Shown here piece by piece: positions 18,066 through 26,015 of a stretch of 59,501 nucleotides of DNA (position 1 is its first letter; each line of letters begins with the position of its first letter). The position numbers and the translations under genes are program-made. Location of the stretch: NCBI GenBank assembly GCA_964618105.1, contig CAZUAJ010000002.1, forward strand, positions 1 to 59,501. The letters run 5' to 3'. The DNA is from CAG-273 sp964618105 (GTDB lineage Bacteria; Bacillota; Clostridia; TANB77; CAG-508). The notes under the pieces were generated by a model. That model saw only the letters and a program-made list of their open reading frames with translations, ran no database searches and was not told the origin of the DNA.

Positions 18066-19094
18066 TTATCTTCTTCTAGAACTGTTTAATACTGTTCTTA
18101 ATTTTTCTAAATCTTCTAATGTTTTTTCTGCACCTTTAGCTACACATTCAAGTGGATGGTCTGCCACATATACTGGCATTTCTGTTTTTTCAGCTAATAA
18201 ACTGTCAAAATTTCTAATTAGTGCTCCACCGCCTGTTAGTACTATTCCTCTTTCCATAATGTCTGATGCAAGTTCTGGTGGTGTTTTTTCTAGTGTTTGT
18301 TTTATTATATCTATTATTTTTTCAATTGAATCTTGCATTGCTTCTTGTACTTGTGTTGATGTTATATACATTACTTCTGGAAGTCCTGTTGATAAGTTTC
18401 TTCCCCTTATTTCCATACTTTCTTCTGTTAGCAATGGTTTTACACATCCAAGAGTTATTTTTATTTGTTCTGCAGTGGTTTCACCTATTGCAAGGTTCAT
18501 TTCTCTTTTTACATAATTTATAATATCTTCATTTAATTCATCTCCAGCTATTCTTAGTGAGTTACTAATTACAATTCCTCCTAAAGAAATAACTGCTACT
18601 TCTGTTGTTCCACCACCAATATCTACTATAATATTTCCATTTGGCTCAGCCACTTCTAAATTAGCTCCTATTGCTGCTGCCATTGGTTCTTCAATTATAT
18701 ATACTTCTTTTGCACCTGCTTGAATTACAGATTCTTCAACTGCTCTTTCTTCTACTTCTGTAATTCCAGAAGGAACTCCTACTACTACTCTTGGTCTTCC
18801 AGCATTGTACCTTTGGCATACTTTTTGAAGCATTGATTTAAGCATCAGTTGTGTTGCAGTATAGTCTGCTATTACTCCATCTTTTAAAGGTCTAACTGCT
18901 AATATTTCATTTGGTGTTCTTCCTAGCATTTCTTTCGCCTCTGAACCAGTTGCTATTATTTCTCCATTATTTTTATCTATTGCAACAACTGATGGTTCAT
19001 TTAAAACAATTCCTTTTCCTTTAATAGTAATAATAATGTTAGCTGTTCCTAAGTCTACCCCTATGTCTTTTGAATTCCACCCTAATAATTTCAT
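18066..19094 (-). CDS. mreB: Rod shape-determining protein MreB, bacterial actin
   Basis: MreB forms membrane-bound filaments that steer elongation of the wall. The 342 residues carry the actin-fold signatures: DIGVDLGTANI (phosphate 1), VVGVPSGITEVEERA, IVDIGGGTTEVAVISLGG (phosphate 2) and GIVLTGGGALI (adenosine loop). Its ATG overlaps the radC stop by 4 nt (ATGA), so translation of the two is probably coupled. mreC and mreD follow. Whether a second mreB-like gene (mbl, mreBH) exists elsewhere cannot be seen. Confidence 0.97.
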   Translation of the reverse strand: MKLLGWNSKDIGVDLGTANIIITIKGKGIVLNEPSVVAIDKNNGEIIATGSEAKEMLGRTPNEILAVRPLKDGVIADYTATQLMLKSMLQKVCQRYNAGRPRVVVGVPSGITEVEERAVEESVIQAGAKEVYIIEEPMAAAIGANLEVAEPNGNIIVDIGGGTTEVAVISLGGIVISNSLRIAGDELNEDIINYVKREMNLAIGETTAEQIKITLGCVKPLLTEESMEIRGRNLSTGLPEVMYITSTQVQEAMQDSIEKIIDIIKQTLEKTPPELASDIMERGIVLTGGGALIRNFDSLLAEKTEMPVYVADHPLECVAKGAEKTLEDLEKLRTVLNSSRRR

Positions 19095-19811
19095 ATTAAA
19101 TTCTTCCTTTCTTTTTCTAGTACATAAGATTTTATGCTAGTATATTCATTATACCCAATTACAATATGATCTAGTAATTGAATTCCTATTATTTTTGAAG
19201 CTTGTTCCATTTTTTGTGTAAATTTTAAATCTTGTTCGCTTGGTGTTGATACTCCACTTGGGTGATTGTGTACTACAATAATTTTTGGTGCTCCCATTTT
19301 AATAGCTTCGCTAAATATATCTTTTGTATCTATTATTGCTGAGTTTGTGGCTCCATATGATATGTTTTGTATTTTCATTACAATATTTTGGGAATTTAAA
19401 ATAACTACTTTCACTATTTCTCTTTTTTCTAATTTCAATTCAGCCATTAGTAAATTGGCTATATCATTTGGGCTTTTTACTTTTATTTTGCATTTATCAA
19501 TTGGTTTTGAAATTCTTTTGGCAAGTTCACATACAGCTTTTAACTGTATGGCTTTTACCCTTCCAATACCGTTTAATTTGCATTAGTTCTTCTAAAGATA
19601 ATTCTTGTAAAAATGTTAAATTATCTTTACAATTTTTTTCTTTTCCTAGTGAAAGTATTTTTTGTGCTAGCGTAACCGAGCTTTCTTCTTTCGTACCATT
19701 TTTTATAATTATCGCTAGTAATTCTGCATTTGATAATGTATTTTCTCCATACATTTCTAATTTTTCGTAAGGTCTTTCTGAAATAGGGAGCTGTTTCATT
19801 TTTATTGACAT
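19091..19811 (-). pseudogene. radC: RadC family protein (MPN/JAB domain), broken by one extra base at about 19571
   Basis: The N-terminal frame (19811 to about 19571) reads SIKMKQLPISERPYEKL and LSNAELLAIIIKNGTKEES, the usual RadC start, up to LEELMQIK. One extra base (C on the coding strand) then breaks the helix-hairpin-helix; deleting it restores IKGIGRVKAIQLKAVCELAKR. The second frame reads into the metal-binding JAB domain with HNHPSG and S...D (PSEQD), all residues present. The rebuilt protein has about 239 residues, a normal length. RadC proteins are of uncertain function, once linked to DNA repair. The position directly before mreB is standard in Firmicutes. The break may be a true mutation or a sequencing error; the second frame is otherwise clean, so decay would be recent. 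Confidence 0.85.
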
Positions 19812-19893
19812 ATTTTAATTCCTTTCTTAAGTGCCCCCTTAAATTATTGTTGAATAAATTTTATTTTTTAAAAGTATATTTCCCTTATTTAAA

Positions 19894-20151
19894 TTAAACT
19901 TTTTTGTAAATAAATATTGCTAATACAATTCCTATTATACTTGCTATGTTTATTTTAAACATTAGTCCAAAAGTAAGTTTAACAACATTTAGGTCTAATT
20001 CTATTGGATTTGATAAACCAAACTCTTCACCATAAGATAACCATGATAAAAAGTCTACATTTGATGCTAAATCACCAAGTAATCCACCTACTACAATTCC
20101 TGATAAAATAAATAAAAGTAAAATCCATATATTTTTTTCTCTTGTTGCCAT
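19894..20151 (-). CDS. DUF4321 small membrane protein
   Basis: The start at 20151 (MATREKNIWILLLFILSGIV) follows AGGAGGAAATATAAAA; an upstream in-frame ATG at 20214 overlaps the promoter and is unlikely. The 85 residues have two membrane helices, one at the N-terminus with GIVVGGLLGDLA and one at the C-terminus, joined by a loop with LNVVKLTFGLMFKINIAS. This pattern matches DUF4321, a family known from genomes of Clostridia next to radC-mreB. Its function is unknown. It is the first gene of the cell-shape operon. Confidence 0.8.
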   Translation of the reverse strand: MATREKNIWILLLFILSGIVVGGLLGDLASNVDFLSWLSYGEEFGLSNPIELDLNVVKLTFGLMFKINIASIIGIVLAIFIYKKV

Positions 20152-20185
20152 TTTTATATTTCCTCCTAAGTAACATTCTTGTAGT

Positions 20186-20214
20186 ATTATATATTCATTT
20201 GTTGTATTTTTCAA
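20186..20214 (-). promoter_or_regulatory. Sigma-A-type promoter of the DUF4321-radC-mreBCD-mrdA-minC operon
   Basis: TTGAAA, 17 nt, TATAAT on the minus strand, about 35 nt before the DUF4321 start codon. No other good promoter is apparent between here and minC. Confidence 0.7.
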
Positions 20215-20246
20215 GATAATTTACAATATTTTCATATAAAAAGCAA

Positions 20247-20275
20247 TTGACATTAGGCATTTTGTGTTATATATA
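20247..20275 (+). promoter_or_regulatory. Sigma-A-type promoter for the mecA-like gene
   Basis: A perfect TTGACA is followed after 17 nt by TATATA, with a TATAAT 7 nt further on. The leader to the 20372 start would be about 90 nt and contains CCATT...AATGG dyad symmetry. Confidence 0.6.
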
Positions 20276-20371
20276 TTATAATTATTAAAATTTTCCATAA
20301 ATTGTTGGTTCCATTTACATAGTAATGGTAGTATAATATTATTAGATTTATATTAATTAGGAGGACATTTA

Positions 20372-21013
20372 ATGAAATTTGAAAAATTAAGTGAGAACAA
20401 AATACAAATTACTTTAACTATTCAGGATTTAGTGGAAAAAGATATTGATTTTCATGTTTTCATGTCTAATCCTATTGAGTCACAACATATATTGTTAGAT
20501 ATGTTGGAAGAAGCTAAAAAAGAAACTGGATTTGACCCAGAAGATTATAATTTAAAGGTTGAGGCTTTATCTATGGCTGATACAAATTTTATTTTTACAA
20601 TTACCAAAATAAGCCCTGAAGAAAAAATAAAAACAGCTAAGAAAAAATTTACAGTTAAGAGAAAAAATATAGTTCCAGCTTTTCAATCTGTTTACTCTTT
20701 TAATCAATTTGATGATTTTTGCAATTTTTTAGTTTTTTCGAATAATAGCGGCATATATAGTTATTTAAAAGAAATTGCTAAATCAGTTACTTTATATGAA
20801 TACAAAGAAAAATATTATTTAATAATAAATAACGCAAATACTGAGTTGCTTAACAAAATTAAGTTCTACTCTTGTATTACTGAATTTGCAAAATGTATAA
20901 ATTCAAATGTTTTTTCTAGCAAATTAAAAGAATGTGGTAATTTAATTATGAAAAATAACGCATTTGAAATTGGATTTAACTTTTTTGTTGGTAAAAAAAG
21001 TATAAAAAAATAG
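20372..21013 (+). CDS. mecA: MecA-family adaptor protein
   Basis: MecA-type adaptors deliver substrate proteins to the ClpC AAA+ unfoldase. The 213 residues have the family layout: an N-terminal domain beginning MKFEKLSENKIQITLTIQDL with LVEKDIDFHVFMSNPIESQH, a charged linker of Lys-rich sequence around 90-110, and a C-terminal domain with VYSFNQFDDFCNFL and YLIINN. An AGGAGGACATTTA site precedes the ATG. It is a single-gene unit facing an M23 peptidase gene. Which regulators it targets in this organism cannot be told from sequence. Confidence 0.88.
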   Translation: MKFEKLSENKIQITLTIQDLVEKDIDFHVFMSNPIESQHILLDMLEEAKKETGFDPEDYNLKVEALSMADTNFIFTITKISPEEKIKTAKKKFTVKRKNIVPAFQSVYSFNQFDDFCNFLVFSNNSGIYSYLKEIAKSVTLYEYKEKYYLIINNANTELLNKIKFYSCITEFAKCINSNVFSSKLKECGNLIMKNNAFEIGFNFFVGKKSIKK

Positions 21014-21037
21014 GCACTTCAAATGTACCTATTTTTT
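21005..21037. terminator. Bidirectional terminator
   Basis: AAAAAATAGG pairs with CCTATTTTTT around a 13-nt loop, between the convergent mecA-like and M23 genes; T runs lie on both sides. Confidence 0.75.
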
Positions 21038-21041
21038 TATT

Positions 21042-22022
21042 TTAATATACATAATTTTGTGGATCATATAAAACTCCATTTACTCTTACTTCAAAATGTA
21101 AGTGTGGTCCAGTTGAATTTCCTGTAGAACCAACTTTAGCTATAACTTGACCTTGTGAAACAGATTGCCCTTTTGATGCTATTAGTTGACTACAATGTGC
21201 ATAAACAGTTTCAACTCCATTTCCATGAGCTATTTTTATCATGTATCCATAAGAATTATTCCACCCTGCTACTGTAACTGTTCCTCCAGCTGCTGCTTTT
21301 ATTGGTGTACCTGTTGAAGTTGCAATATCTAACCCTCTGTGTCCATCACTTCTTGTTCCAAACCTTGAAGTTATAATTCCTGAAACTGGTGTTATTAATG
21401 AAACTCCAAGATTTATTTTTTTATATGATAATCCAGATACATTACCTGAATATGCTGTTGCAACATAAGTAACTTGTGGTGCTTCATATAGTTTAGATAC
21501 ACATTTTTCTACAGATGTAAATTTTTTTGTTTCAGTATCATATTTTTCCACAATTCCTAATTGTTTTTTATTTGCACTATCTTTCTTTTTTAGTTTTGAT
21601 ATAACTTCTTCTGCTTCTTTAAATGTTGAAACATAAGCTTTTTCTTTTTTATTGTTTGTAATTGCATAATATTTGTAATATTGTGTACCGTCTTGTATTG
21701 CTTTTTCATATATTTCATCGTCATTTGGTATTATATCTTTTTTTAATAAACATAATGTATATTCTGGTACAGAATTGATTTGCCTAAATGCAATACCTTT
21801 TTCTGTGTCTCCTTCCATGTACTTATTTATTCTATTTTGTAATTCTGTTTTATTTTCCGTATAGCCTACAAGTTCACCATTTAATGATACCGCATAAGTT
21901 GGTTTATAAAAAAATGCAACCACACTTATAACAAGAAATGCAGATAAAATAGTTAATATTATTATTTTTACTGTTGTTCTAAAGAACATTGCAAACTTTC
22001 TAAAACTATTAATTTTAAACAC
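21042..22022 (-). CDS. M23 family peptidoglycan endopeptidase, membrane-anchored
   Basis: The C-terminal 130 residues are a LytM/M23 zinc peptidase with HRGLD (first zinc ligands), the HCSQL region and HLHFE (last ligand). It cuts peptide cross-links in peptidoglycan. An N-terminal hydrophobic helix at about 17-38 exports or anchors it, and a long region of about 150 residues precedes the peptidase. The longest frame starts with a GTG directly abutting GGGA, which is too close for a normal start. An ATG at 21986 (MFFRTTVKIIILTILSAF) is a plausible alternative, giving 314 residues. The enzyme class is sure. A sporulation role such as that of SpoIIQ is possible but not shown. Confidence 0.88.
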   Translation of the reverse strand: MFKINSFRKFAMFFRTTVKIIILTILSAFLVISVVAFFYKPTYAVSLNGELVGYTENKTELQNRINKYMEGDTEKGIAFRQINSVPEYTLCLLKKDIIPNDDEIYEKAIQDGTQYYKYYAITNNKKEKAYVSTFKEAEEVISKLKKKDSANKKQLGIVEKYDTETKKFTSVEKCVSKLYEAPQVTYVATAYSGNVSGLSYKKINLGVSLITPVSGIITSRFGTRSDGHRGLDIATSTGTPIKAAAGGTVTVAGWNNSYGYMIKIAHGNGVETVYAHCSQLIASKGQSVSQGQVIAKVGSTGNSTGPHLHFEVRVNGVLYDPQNYVY

Positions 22023-22136
22023 TCCCTATTCTTTTTTTGTTTCCTATATATTTTATAATAAATATGGAAAAATTACAAGGGGTTGATTGATTTTTTTGTT
22101 AATCCTTTATAACATCAAACATTATTTAATAATAAT

Positions 22137-22171
22137 AGAAAAATCAAGCATGAGAAATGCTTGATTTTTCT
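22137..22171 (-). terminator. Terminator after the CotF-like genes
   Basis: A 14-bp perfect stem (AGAAAAATCAAGCA / TGCTTGATTTTTCT) with a 7-nt loop and a trailing T-containing run on the minus strand, seven nt past the 22178 stop. Confidence 0.85.
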
Positions 22172-22177
22172 AATTTA

Positions 22178-22423
22178 CTATTGATTTAATTCATCTTTAA
22201 CAGTTTGTATTTCTGTTACTGTTGCTTTTTGTGCAGGTTGATAATATCCTTTTGTTTGTGCAACTTTGAATAATTCATATTGAAAGCTCTCATCACCATT
22301 TCTAATTTGTTGAAGTGTTTGTCTTAGTTGCATGTTTTCTGCCTCAGTTATAGCTGTTTGATATGCCGTTAAGTCAGATTTTACACTCCCTAAAATATCA
22401 TTTACCATTGTTTTTTCATCCAT
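22178..22423 (-). CDS. CotF-family spore coat protein
   Basis: The 81-residue protein, MDEKTMVNDILGSVKSDLTA, is a two-helix, Gln/Tyr-rich protein matching the coat F domain (VNDILGSVKSDLTAYQTAI, ENMQLRQTLQQIRN, YYQPAQ). Such proteins occur in the spore coat or as small ferritin-like coat-associated proteins in Clostridia. AAGGGAGAAAATGTA precedes the ATG. It follows a related small gene in the same operon, and a hairpin terminator ends the unit. Confidence 0.85.
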   Translation of the reverse strand: MDEKTMVNDILGSVKSDLTAYQTAITEAENMQLRQTLQQIRNGDESFQYELFKVAQTKGYYQPAQKATVTEIQTVKDELNQ

Positions 22424-22494
22424 TACATTTTCTCCCTTCTTAATTTAATGTTTGTGTTGTCATTTTAAATTAATTTTTTAGCTACAGTTTAAGA

Positions 22495-22683
22495 TTAATC
22501 GTTTAAAAATGACATTAATTTTTGTTTTGTATTTAAAGCGTCTTGTGCTGATTTTGCAAATAGTTGCTTTATTTGTGGGTCTACAGCTTGTGAAGAAAAT
22601 GTATTTAGTTTTTGATATGCTGTTTCGTGTGCTCCTATTAAATGCCTTAGATGTTGTAATTCTAGTTGATTTAAATTTGCCAT
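22495..22683 (-). CDS. Small CotF-like helical protein, likely spore coat
   Basis: The start at 22683 gives a 62-residue protein beginning MANLNQLELQHLRHLIGAHE, behind AGGAAAGGA; longer in-frame starts (22704, 22689) cover the ribosome site. The His/Gln-rich helical sequence HLRHLIGAHETAYQKLNTF, followed by a second helix DPQIKQLFAKSAQDALNTKQ, resembles the N-terminal half of the coat F fold. It is 71 nt upstream of the CotF-family gene and probably encodes its partner. The assignment is by resemblance and context. Confidence 0.75.
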   Translation of the reverse strand: MANLNQLELQHLRHLIGAHETAYQKLNTFSSQAVDPQIKQLFAKSAQDALNTKQKLMSFLND

Positions 22684-22717
22684 TCTTATCATTCCTTTCC
22701 TCATAATATTTCGTATT

Positions 22718-22746
22718 TATTATGAGCAAATTTTTAAATTTTATAC
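22718..22746 (-). promoter_or_regulatory. Possible sigma-G-type promoter of the coat-like operon
   Basis: On the minus strand GTATA, 17 nt, CATAATA fits the B. subtilis sigma-G pattern (GHATR, about 18 nt, CATnHTA) and lies about 35 nt before the start codon. A sigma-E reading of the same -10 is also possible. Confidence 0.4.
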
Positions 22747-22803
22747 GATGTTTATATTTTAAAAATTAAATTAACATATATAAAATAATAGGATATAATG
22801 TTT

Positions 22804-25086
22804 CTATAAAATTTCTAAATTTGCAAATTTAGCCATAAGCCTTTTATGACCTGACTTATCAAATTGAATGTCTAACTTGTAATCGTCTCCTTCTGCTTCA
22901 ATCTTATTTATTATTCCTTCACCAAATTTCTTGTGATAAATTCTCATTCCTTCTTTATATTTTGTAATGTCAACTTCTTGTTTGTTTTGTTTTTGTGATA
23001 ATGAATTTAAAAAGCTTTCTGCCGTTCTAAATTGATATGTAGATTTTGATTTTGTTGTTTCTTTTTTATTATCTAATTTATAAGTTGTTACTGTTCCAAC
23101 TTTCGTTTTTCCATATTCCCAATTATATGACATGTCGTTAAACTTTTCTTCTGTGTCATTATTAACAACTCCATCTAATAAATTATCTGGAATTTCTTTA
23201 ATAAATCTTGATACTGCATTATAACTTGTTGAGCCAAATATTGTTCTATGTTTTGCGCATGTTAAGTGTAAAAATTGTTTTGCTCTTGTAATTCCTACAT
23301 AAAATAAACGTCTTTCTTCTTCAAGTTCTTTTGGTTCTCCAATTGATTTATATCCAGGAAATATACCTTCTTCCATTCCTACTAAAAACACTACTGGAAA
23401 TTCTAACCCTTTTGCACTATGTAAAGTCATTAAAGTCACAGTATTGTCTTCGTCTTGCATTTCGTCTATATCACTTGATAAAGTAATACTTTCTAAAAAT
23501 TCTGCTAATGTATTGTCTGCAGATTCTTCTTCAAATTCTATTGCTACTGTTAAAAATTCTTCTAAGTTTTGTATTCTTGTTTCTGCTTCAACTGAATTTT
23601 CTAATTCTAATGCTTTTGTATAACCAGATTTGCTTAAAACTTCTTTTAATAAATCTGAAATATTAAATTCTTCTTTTTTTACTCTTAAGTCTTCTATTAA
23701 ATTTATAAATTCCTCTGCATTTGCTTTTACTCTATTTAATCCAAATTCTTCTGCATGTTTTATTATTTCATACATTGATGTTCCGGTTTTGTCTGAAATT
23801 TCTTGTATATTGTCAAGGCTTGTTTTTCCAATTCCACGTTTTGGTTCATTTATTATTCTTTTTAATGACAAGTTGTCAGATGGATTATATATTAACCTTA
23901 AATATGCAATTGTATCTTTTATTTCTTTTCTTTCATAGAATTTTAAGCTACCAACAATTTTATATGGTATGTTTTCTCTTCTTAGAATATCTTCTATTGC
24001 CCTTGATTGTGCATTCATACGATATAATACTACAAAGTCTTTTGGTTTTAAATATTCTTCTGTTTTTAGGTGTTCTATTTGTTTTACTATATAGTTTGCT
24101 TCATCATATTCATCTTCTGCTTGGTATAAGCAGGGTAAACTTCCTTCTTCGTTTTCAGTCCATAACTTTTTTTCATATTTATTTTCGTTGTGTTTTATTA
24201 CTGCATTTGCAGCTTTCAAAATATTACCTGTGCAACGATAATTTTGCTCTAGTTTTATAATTTTTGTACCTGGAAAGTCTTTTTCAAAATTTAAAATATT
24301 ACTTATGTCTGCTCCTCTAAAGCTGTATATTCCTTGGTCGTTGTCTCCTACTACTGTGATGTTTCCATAGTGCGATGCTAATATTGTTACTAATGTAAAT
24401 TGTGCTTTATTTGTATCTTGATATTCGTCTACTAATACATATTTGAATTTTTCAGTGTAATGCTGCATTACATCTGGATTGTCGCTTAATATGTCTATTG
24501 TGTAGTTTATAATGTCGTCAAAGTCTATTGCATTGTTTTCTTTAAGCCTTTTTTGGTACATTTCATATACTTGTCCTATTTTTTCTCTTCTGTAGTCTCC
24601 TGAGTATTTGGTTTGATATGCTTTTGGCGTTAACATTTCATTTTTTGCATTACTAATTTCTGATAAAACACTTCTGTCTGTGAATGTTTTATCATCTAAT
24701 TTTAGTGTTTTTAAACATTCTTTTACAACTGTTTTTTGGTCTGATGTGTCAAATATTAAAAATGATGTGTCAAAGCCTATTCTGTCTATAAATCTTCTTA
24801 AAATTCGTACACAAATAGAGTGGAATGTTCCCATCCACATTTCTTGAGCTACATCTCCAACTATTTTTTCCACTCTTTGTTTCATTTCACTTGCAGCTTT
24901 ATTTGTAAATGTAATAGCCAATATGTTATATGGTTTTACGTTTTTTTCTGATATTAAGTATGCTATTTTATGTGTTAGCACTTTTGTTTTTCCTGAACCT
25001 GCTCCTGCAATTACCAAACATGGTCCTTCCGTAGCAAGTACGGCCTCTTTTTGTTTATTATTTAATTCTTCTATTAAGTTTTGCAT
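22804..25086 (-). CDS. pcrA: ATP-dependent DNA helicase PcrA (UvrD/Rep family)
   Basis: PcrA is a 3'-5' SF1 helicase used in repair, removal of RecA filaments and rolling-circle replication. All helicase motifs are visible in the 760 residues: AGAGSGKT (Walker A, about 27-34), TFTNKAASEM (Ia), VDEYQDTN (Walker B), VVGDNDQGIYSFRGAD (III), EQNYRC (IV), TLHSAKGLEFPVVFLVGMEE (V) and RRLFYVGITRAK (VI). The C-terminal tail ends in the PcrA-type Tudor-like RNA-polymerase-binding segment (MRIYHKKFGEGIINKIEAEG). It stands alone, with its own promoter. An AAAGGAATAAAG site is present. Confidence 0.96.
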   Translation of the reverse strand: MQNLIEELNNKQKEAVLATEGPCLVIAGAGSGKTKVLTHKIAYLISEKNVKPYNILAITFTNKAASEMKQRVEKIVGDVAQEMWMGTFHSICVRILRRFIDRIGFDTSFLIFDTSDQKTVVKECLKTLKLDDKTFTDRSVLSEISNAKNEMLTPKAYQTKYSGDYRREKIGQVYEMYQKRLKENNAIDFDDIINYTIDILSDNPDVMQHYTEKFKYVLVDEYQDTNKAQFTLVTILASHYGNITVVGDNDQGIYSFRGADISNILNFEKDFPGTKIIKLEQNYRCTGNILKAANAVIKHNENKYEKKLWTENEEGSLPCLYQAEDEYDEANYIVKQIEHLKTEEYLKPKDFVVLYRMNAQSRAIEDILRRENIPYKIVGSLKFYERKEIKDTIAYLRLIYNPSDNLSLKRIINEPKRGIGKTSLDNIQEISDKTGTSMYEIIKHAEEFGLNRVKANAEEFINLIEDLRVKKEEFNISDLLKEVLSKSGYTKALELENSVEAETRIQNLEEFLTVAIEFEEESADNTLAEFLESITLSSDIDEMQDEDNTVTLMTLHSAKGLEFPVVFLVGMEEGIFPGYKSIGEPKELEEERRLFYVGITRAKQFLHLTCAKHRTIFGSTSYNAVSRFIKEIPDNLLDGVVNNDTEEKFNDMSYNWEYGKTKVGTVTTYKLDNKKETTKSKSTYQFRTAESFLNSLSQKQNKQEVDITKYKEGMRIYHKKFGEGIINKIEAEGDDYKLDIQFDKSGHKRLMAKFANLEIL

Positions 25087-25146
25087 TTGTTCTTTATTCC
25101 TTTCAGTTTTTAGTACTTTGCCAATAATATAAAAATATTCTACTAC

Positions 25147-25176
25147 ATTATATATAAATTATGAGTTTAAAGTCAA
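25147..25176 (-). promoter_or_regulatory. Sigma-A-type promoter of pcrA
   Basis: TTGACT, 18 nt, TATAAT on the minus strand, about 60 nt before the pcrA start. Confidence 0.65.
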
Positions 25177-25213
25177 TAGATTTTGATTAATTTCTACAAA
25201 CAAACTTTCTGTG

Positions 25214-25957
25214 TTATATTGACATTGCAAATATTCCTATAAGTAGACCTAACATGCTACCAACTGCTGTCATTCTTCCATGGTATAAGTTATTAGCTTC
25301 TGGTGTTAATTCGCCTGATACTATGTATATCATTGCTCCTGCTGCAAAGGCTAAACACATTGCTATTATACTTTGTGAAATTCCACCAACTAATGCTCCT
25401 AAAAATGCCCCTATTCCAGTAGTAATTCCTGAAAGTATTACATAAAATATTACTTTAGATTTTTTCATTCCTCCATTTTTCATTGGTACTGCCATTGATA
25501 TTCCTTCTGGTATGTCATGTAAGCATATTGCAATTGCAAGTGAAAGACCTAATTTTATTGATGCTCCAAATCCTGAGCCTATTGCTAAACCTTCTGGCAA
25601 GTTGTGTAATGCCAACCCTATACTTACTACTATCCCTGTTTTTAATAGTGCATTTTTACTATCTTTAAATCTTGTTGATTTATTAAATTTTTTGTCTACT
25701 AACAAGTCACATATTATCATCATTATTATTCCCAAAAATATTCCTAAGAATACTGTTGGTAAGTTTGTTAGGTTAAATGCTTCTGGAAGTAAGTCAAAAC
25801 ATACAATTGCAAGCATTAAGCCAGATGCAAATGCTAATATAAAGCTTAAAAATTTTTTTGACGGATTTTTGAATTTTATTCCTATTATTCCGCCTAGTGT
25901 TGTTCCAAATGTTCCAAAAAATAAACCAATTAATGTAGTTTTTAGTATTTCATTCAA
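25214..25957 (-). CDS. ZIP family divalent metal transporter
   Basis: ZIP proteins carry zinc, iron or related ions into the cytoplasm. The start is a TTG (25957) with AGGAG eight nt before it; a nearby ATG is out of frame. The 247 residues form eight membrane segments. The two metal-site helices are clear: HNLPEGLAIGSGFG in helix IV and HDIPEGISMAVPM in helix V. Unlike many ZIPs there is no long His-rich loop. Metal specificity is not predictable. A hairpin just upstream touches the ribosome site and could affect expression. Confidence 0.9.
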   Translation of the reverse strand: MNEILKTTLIGLFFGTFGTTLGGIIGIKFKNPSKKFLSFILAFASGLMLAIVCFDLLPEAFNLTNLPTVFLGIFLGIIMMIICDLLVDKKFNKSTRFKDSKNALLKTGIVVSIGLALHNLPEGLAIGSGFGASIKLGLSLAIAICLHDIPEGISMAVPMKNGGMKKSKVIFYVILSGITTGIGAFLGALVGGISQSIIAMCLAFAAGAMIYIVSGELTPEANNLYHGRMTAVGSMLGLLIGIFAMSI

Positions 25958-25968
25958 AATAAAAACTC

Positions 25969-26006
25969 CTTTAAAATAAAATTTGTTAATTAATTTTATT
26001 TTAAAG
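25969..26006. promoter_or_regulatory. 15-bp hairpin between prfA and the ZIP gene, next to the ZIP ribosome site
   Basis: CTTTAAAATAAAATT and its exact complement flank an 8-nt loop. On the minus strand the 3' arm ends in AAAG, which runs straight into GAG, so the stem covers the first bases of the AAAGGAG site. It may act as a prfA terminator (TTTTTA follows) or as a translation-control hairpin. Confidence 0.55.
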
Positions 26007-26015
26007 AAGTTTATT

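Noticed and set aside
19825..19845. GTGCCCCC shared between 19833 and about 50321 as a dispersed element
   Set aside because: The similarity stops after eight bases and the flanks differ.
23721..24260. 179-codon plus-strand frame opposite pcrA
   Set aside because: It lies wholly inside the well-conserved pcrA helicase gene and encodes only Leu/Phe-rich shadow sequence.
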